DNA of 64,000 nucleotides from Fragum whitleyi (lineage: Eukaryota > Mollusca > Bivalvia > Cardiida > Cardiidae), in the NCBI GenBank assembly GCA_948146395.1, contig OX411543.1:25746026-25810025 (forward strand), read 5' to 3'. Positions 63,519 through 64,000 of this stretch are shown here, piece after piece (the first letter of the stretch is position 1; every line of letters begins with the position of its first letter). A program made the position numbers and the translations under genes. The notes under the pieces are model-generated. The model was not told where the DNA came from and searched no databases. It was given only the letters and a program-made list of their open reading frames with translations.

Positions 63519-64000
63519 GTTAGTATAGTATTTATTAACATATGTTCTCAAAATTTGAGAAGGACCACTTTGAAGATTGTACTTTTATAATTACCTGAGA
63601 AAAAGGCACGGAAATTCTCTCTGATTATGGAAATATATTAATTTGACATGTTTGTCGGGGCTATCTACGCTGTTCAGAGAATGCACCTCACAAACATTCA
63701 AATTGTTGGTAATATCACGCACCGGCTCAATTGTTTTCTGCACTTTCATAATCGTGACTAGCTTTACTAGACAGGCAGATATTGCAGCCTATTACATTTA
63801 CAGGTAGCAACAATCATTTTAAGGTCCGTGAACTTTGGTAGACATTCATTCGCTTCTTAAAATACAGTCTACATTTACTCTTTGTTGACCCCAGCCTTCT
63901 TTGCGCGGATATTTTAGTGCGCTAAATGAAATCAACGTATGGGAACAATCCCAGAGCATAGGAGCCCGAAATACCCTCCTACCGCCATATAGACTAATAA

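Larger units (their letters stand above)
56087..64000 (+). repeat. Tandem duplication, unit 2 (truncated by window end)
   Basis: It is a head-to-tail copy of 47574-55490. Differences seen include a 5-bp insertion in the AGAAATCCAGTCTG stretch (56681-56694), shorter poly-C and poly-T tracts, and scattered substitutions (for example I/M, F/S and L/F changes in incidental frames). The offset drifts only from 8513 to 8510 (transiently 8518). It carries the same LINE fragment, TIR element, tandem array, MITEs and exon as unit 1. Confidence 0.95.

Overview
This is a eukaryotic, AT-rich, intron- and repeat-dense genomic window, most likely from a bivalve mollusc. The evidence is the dense set of hairpin-headed, (TCCG/TCTG)n-containing dispersed repeats, tRNA-derived SINEs with (AATC)n tails, and long introns between short coding exons with GT-AG borders. 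The species call is an inference; no mitochondrial or rRNA marker is present.

Left two thirds (1-35769, + strand): the 3' part of a UBAP2/UBAP2L (Drosophila lingerer) family gene. Eleven exons can be assembled with consistent splice phases: 8496-8592, 10280-11607, 15599-15764, 18506-18663, 19467-19584, 20161-20330, 20609-20711, 22008-22088, 31590-31657, 34436-34621, 35668-35769. They total 2577 nt, i.e. 858 codons plus a TAG stop. The 5' exons (UBA domain, RGG region) lie left of the window. The introns are packed with mobile DNA: a 5'-truncated LINE with a 1102-codon open frame on the minus strand (3376-7015), a hAT-like element (16899-18150), an element of about 4.4 kb with long inverted ends (26407-30866), SINEs, MITEs, a 145-bp minisatellite and a tandem array with a conserved 20-mer core. 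Two exons (22008-22088 and 34436-34621) have fossil partial duplicates beside them.

Middle (35770-45436): 3' UTR and flank of the UBAP2L-like gene. There is no other convincing gene. A striking set of related 60-70 bp hairpins lies between 35550 and 42911.

Right part (45437-64000, + strand): a probable second gene encoding an unrecognised secreted protein. A signal-peptide exon (45437-45503, ending in phase 1) is followed by a 186-bp phase 1-1 exon (54823-55008). That exon lies in a unit of about 8.5 kb (47574-56086) that is repeated head-to-tail from 56087 to the window end with near identity. The exon is therefore present again at 63333-63518, and both copies can be spliced in frame. The unit also carries a dead LINE fragment, SINE pieces, MITEs and a 4x156-bp tandem repeat.

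Overall theme: at least 12 dispersed repeats share one architecture (T-run, short terminal hairpin, TATTG, TCCG run, GGTCA-rich body, CTTGT end). Every one recognised within the UBAP2L-like introns by its head has the head on the coding strand.
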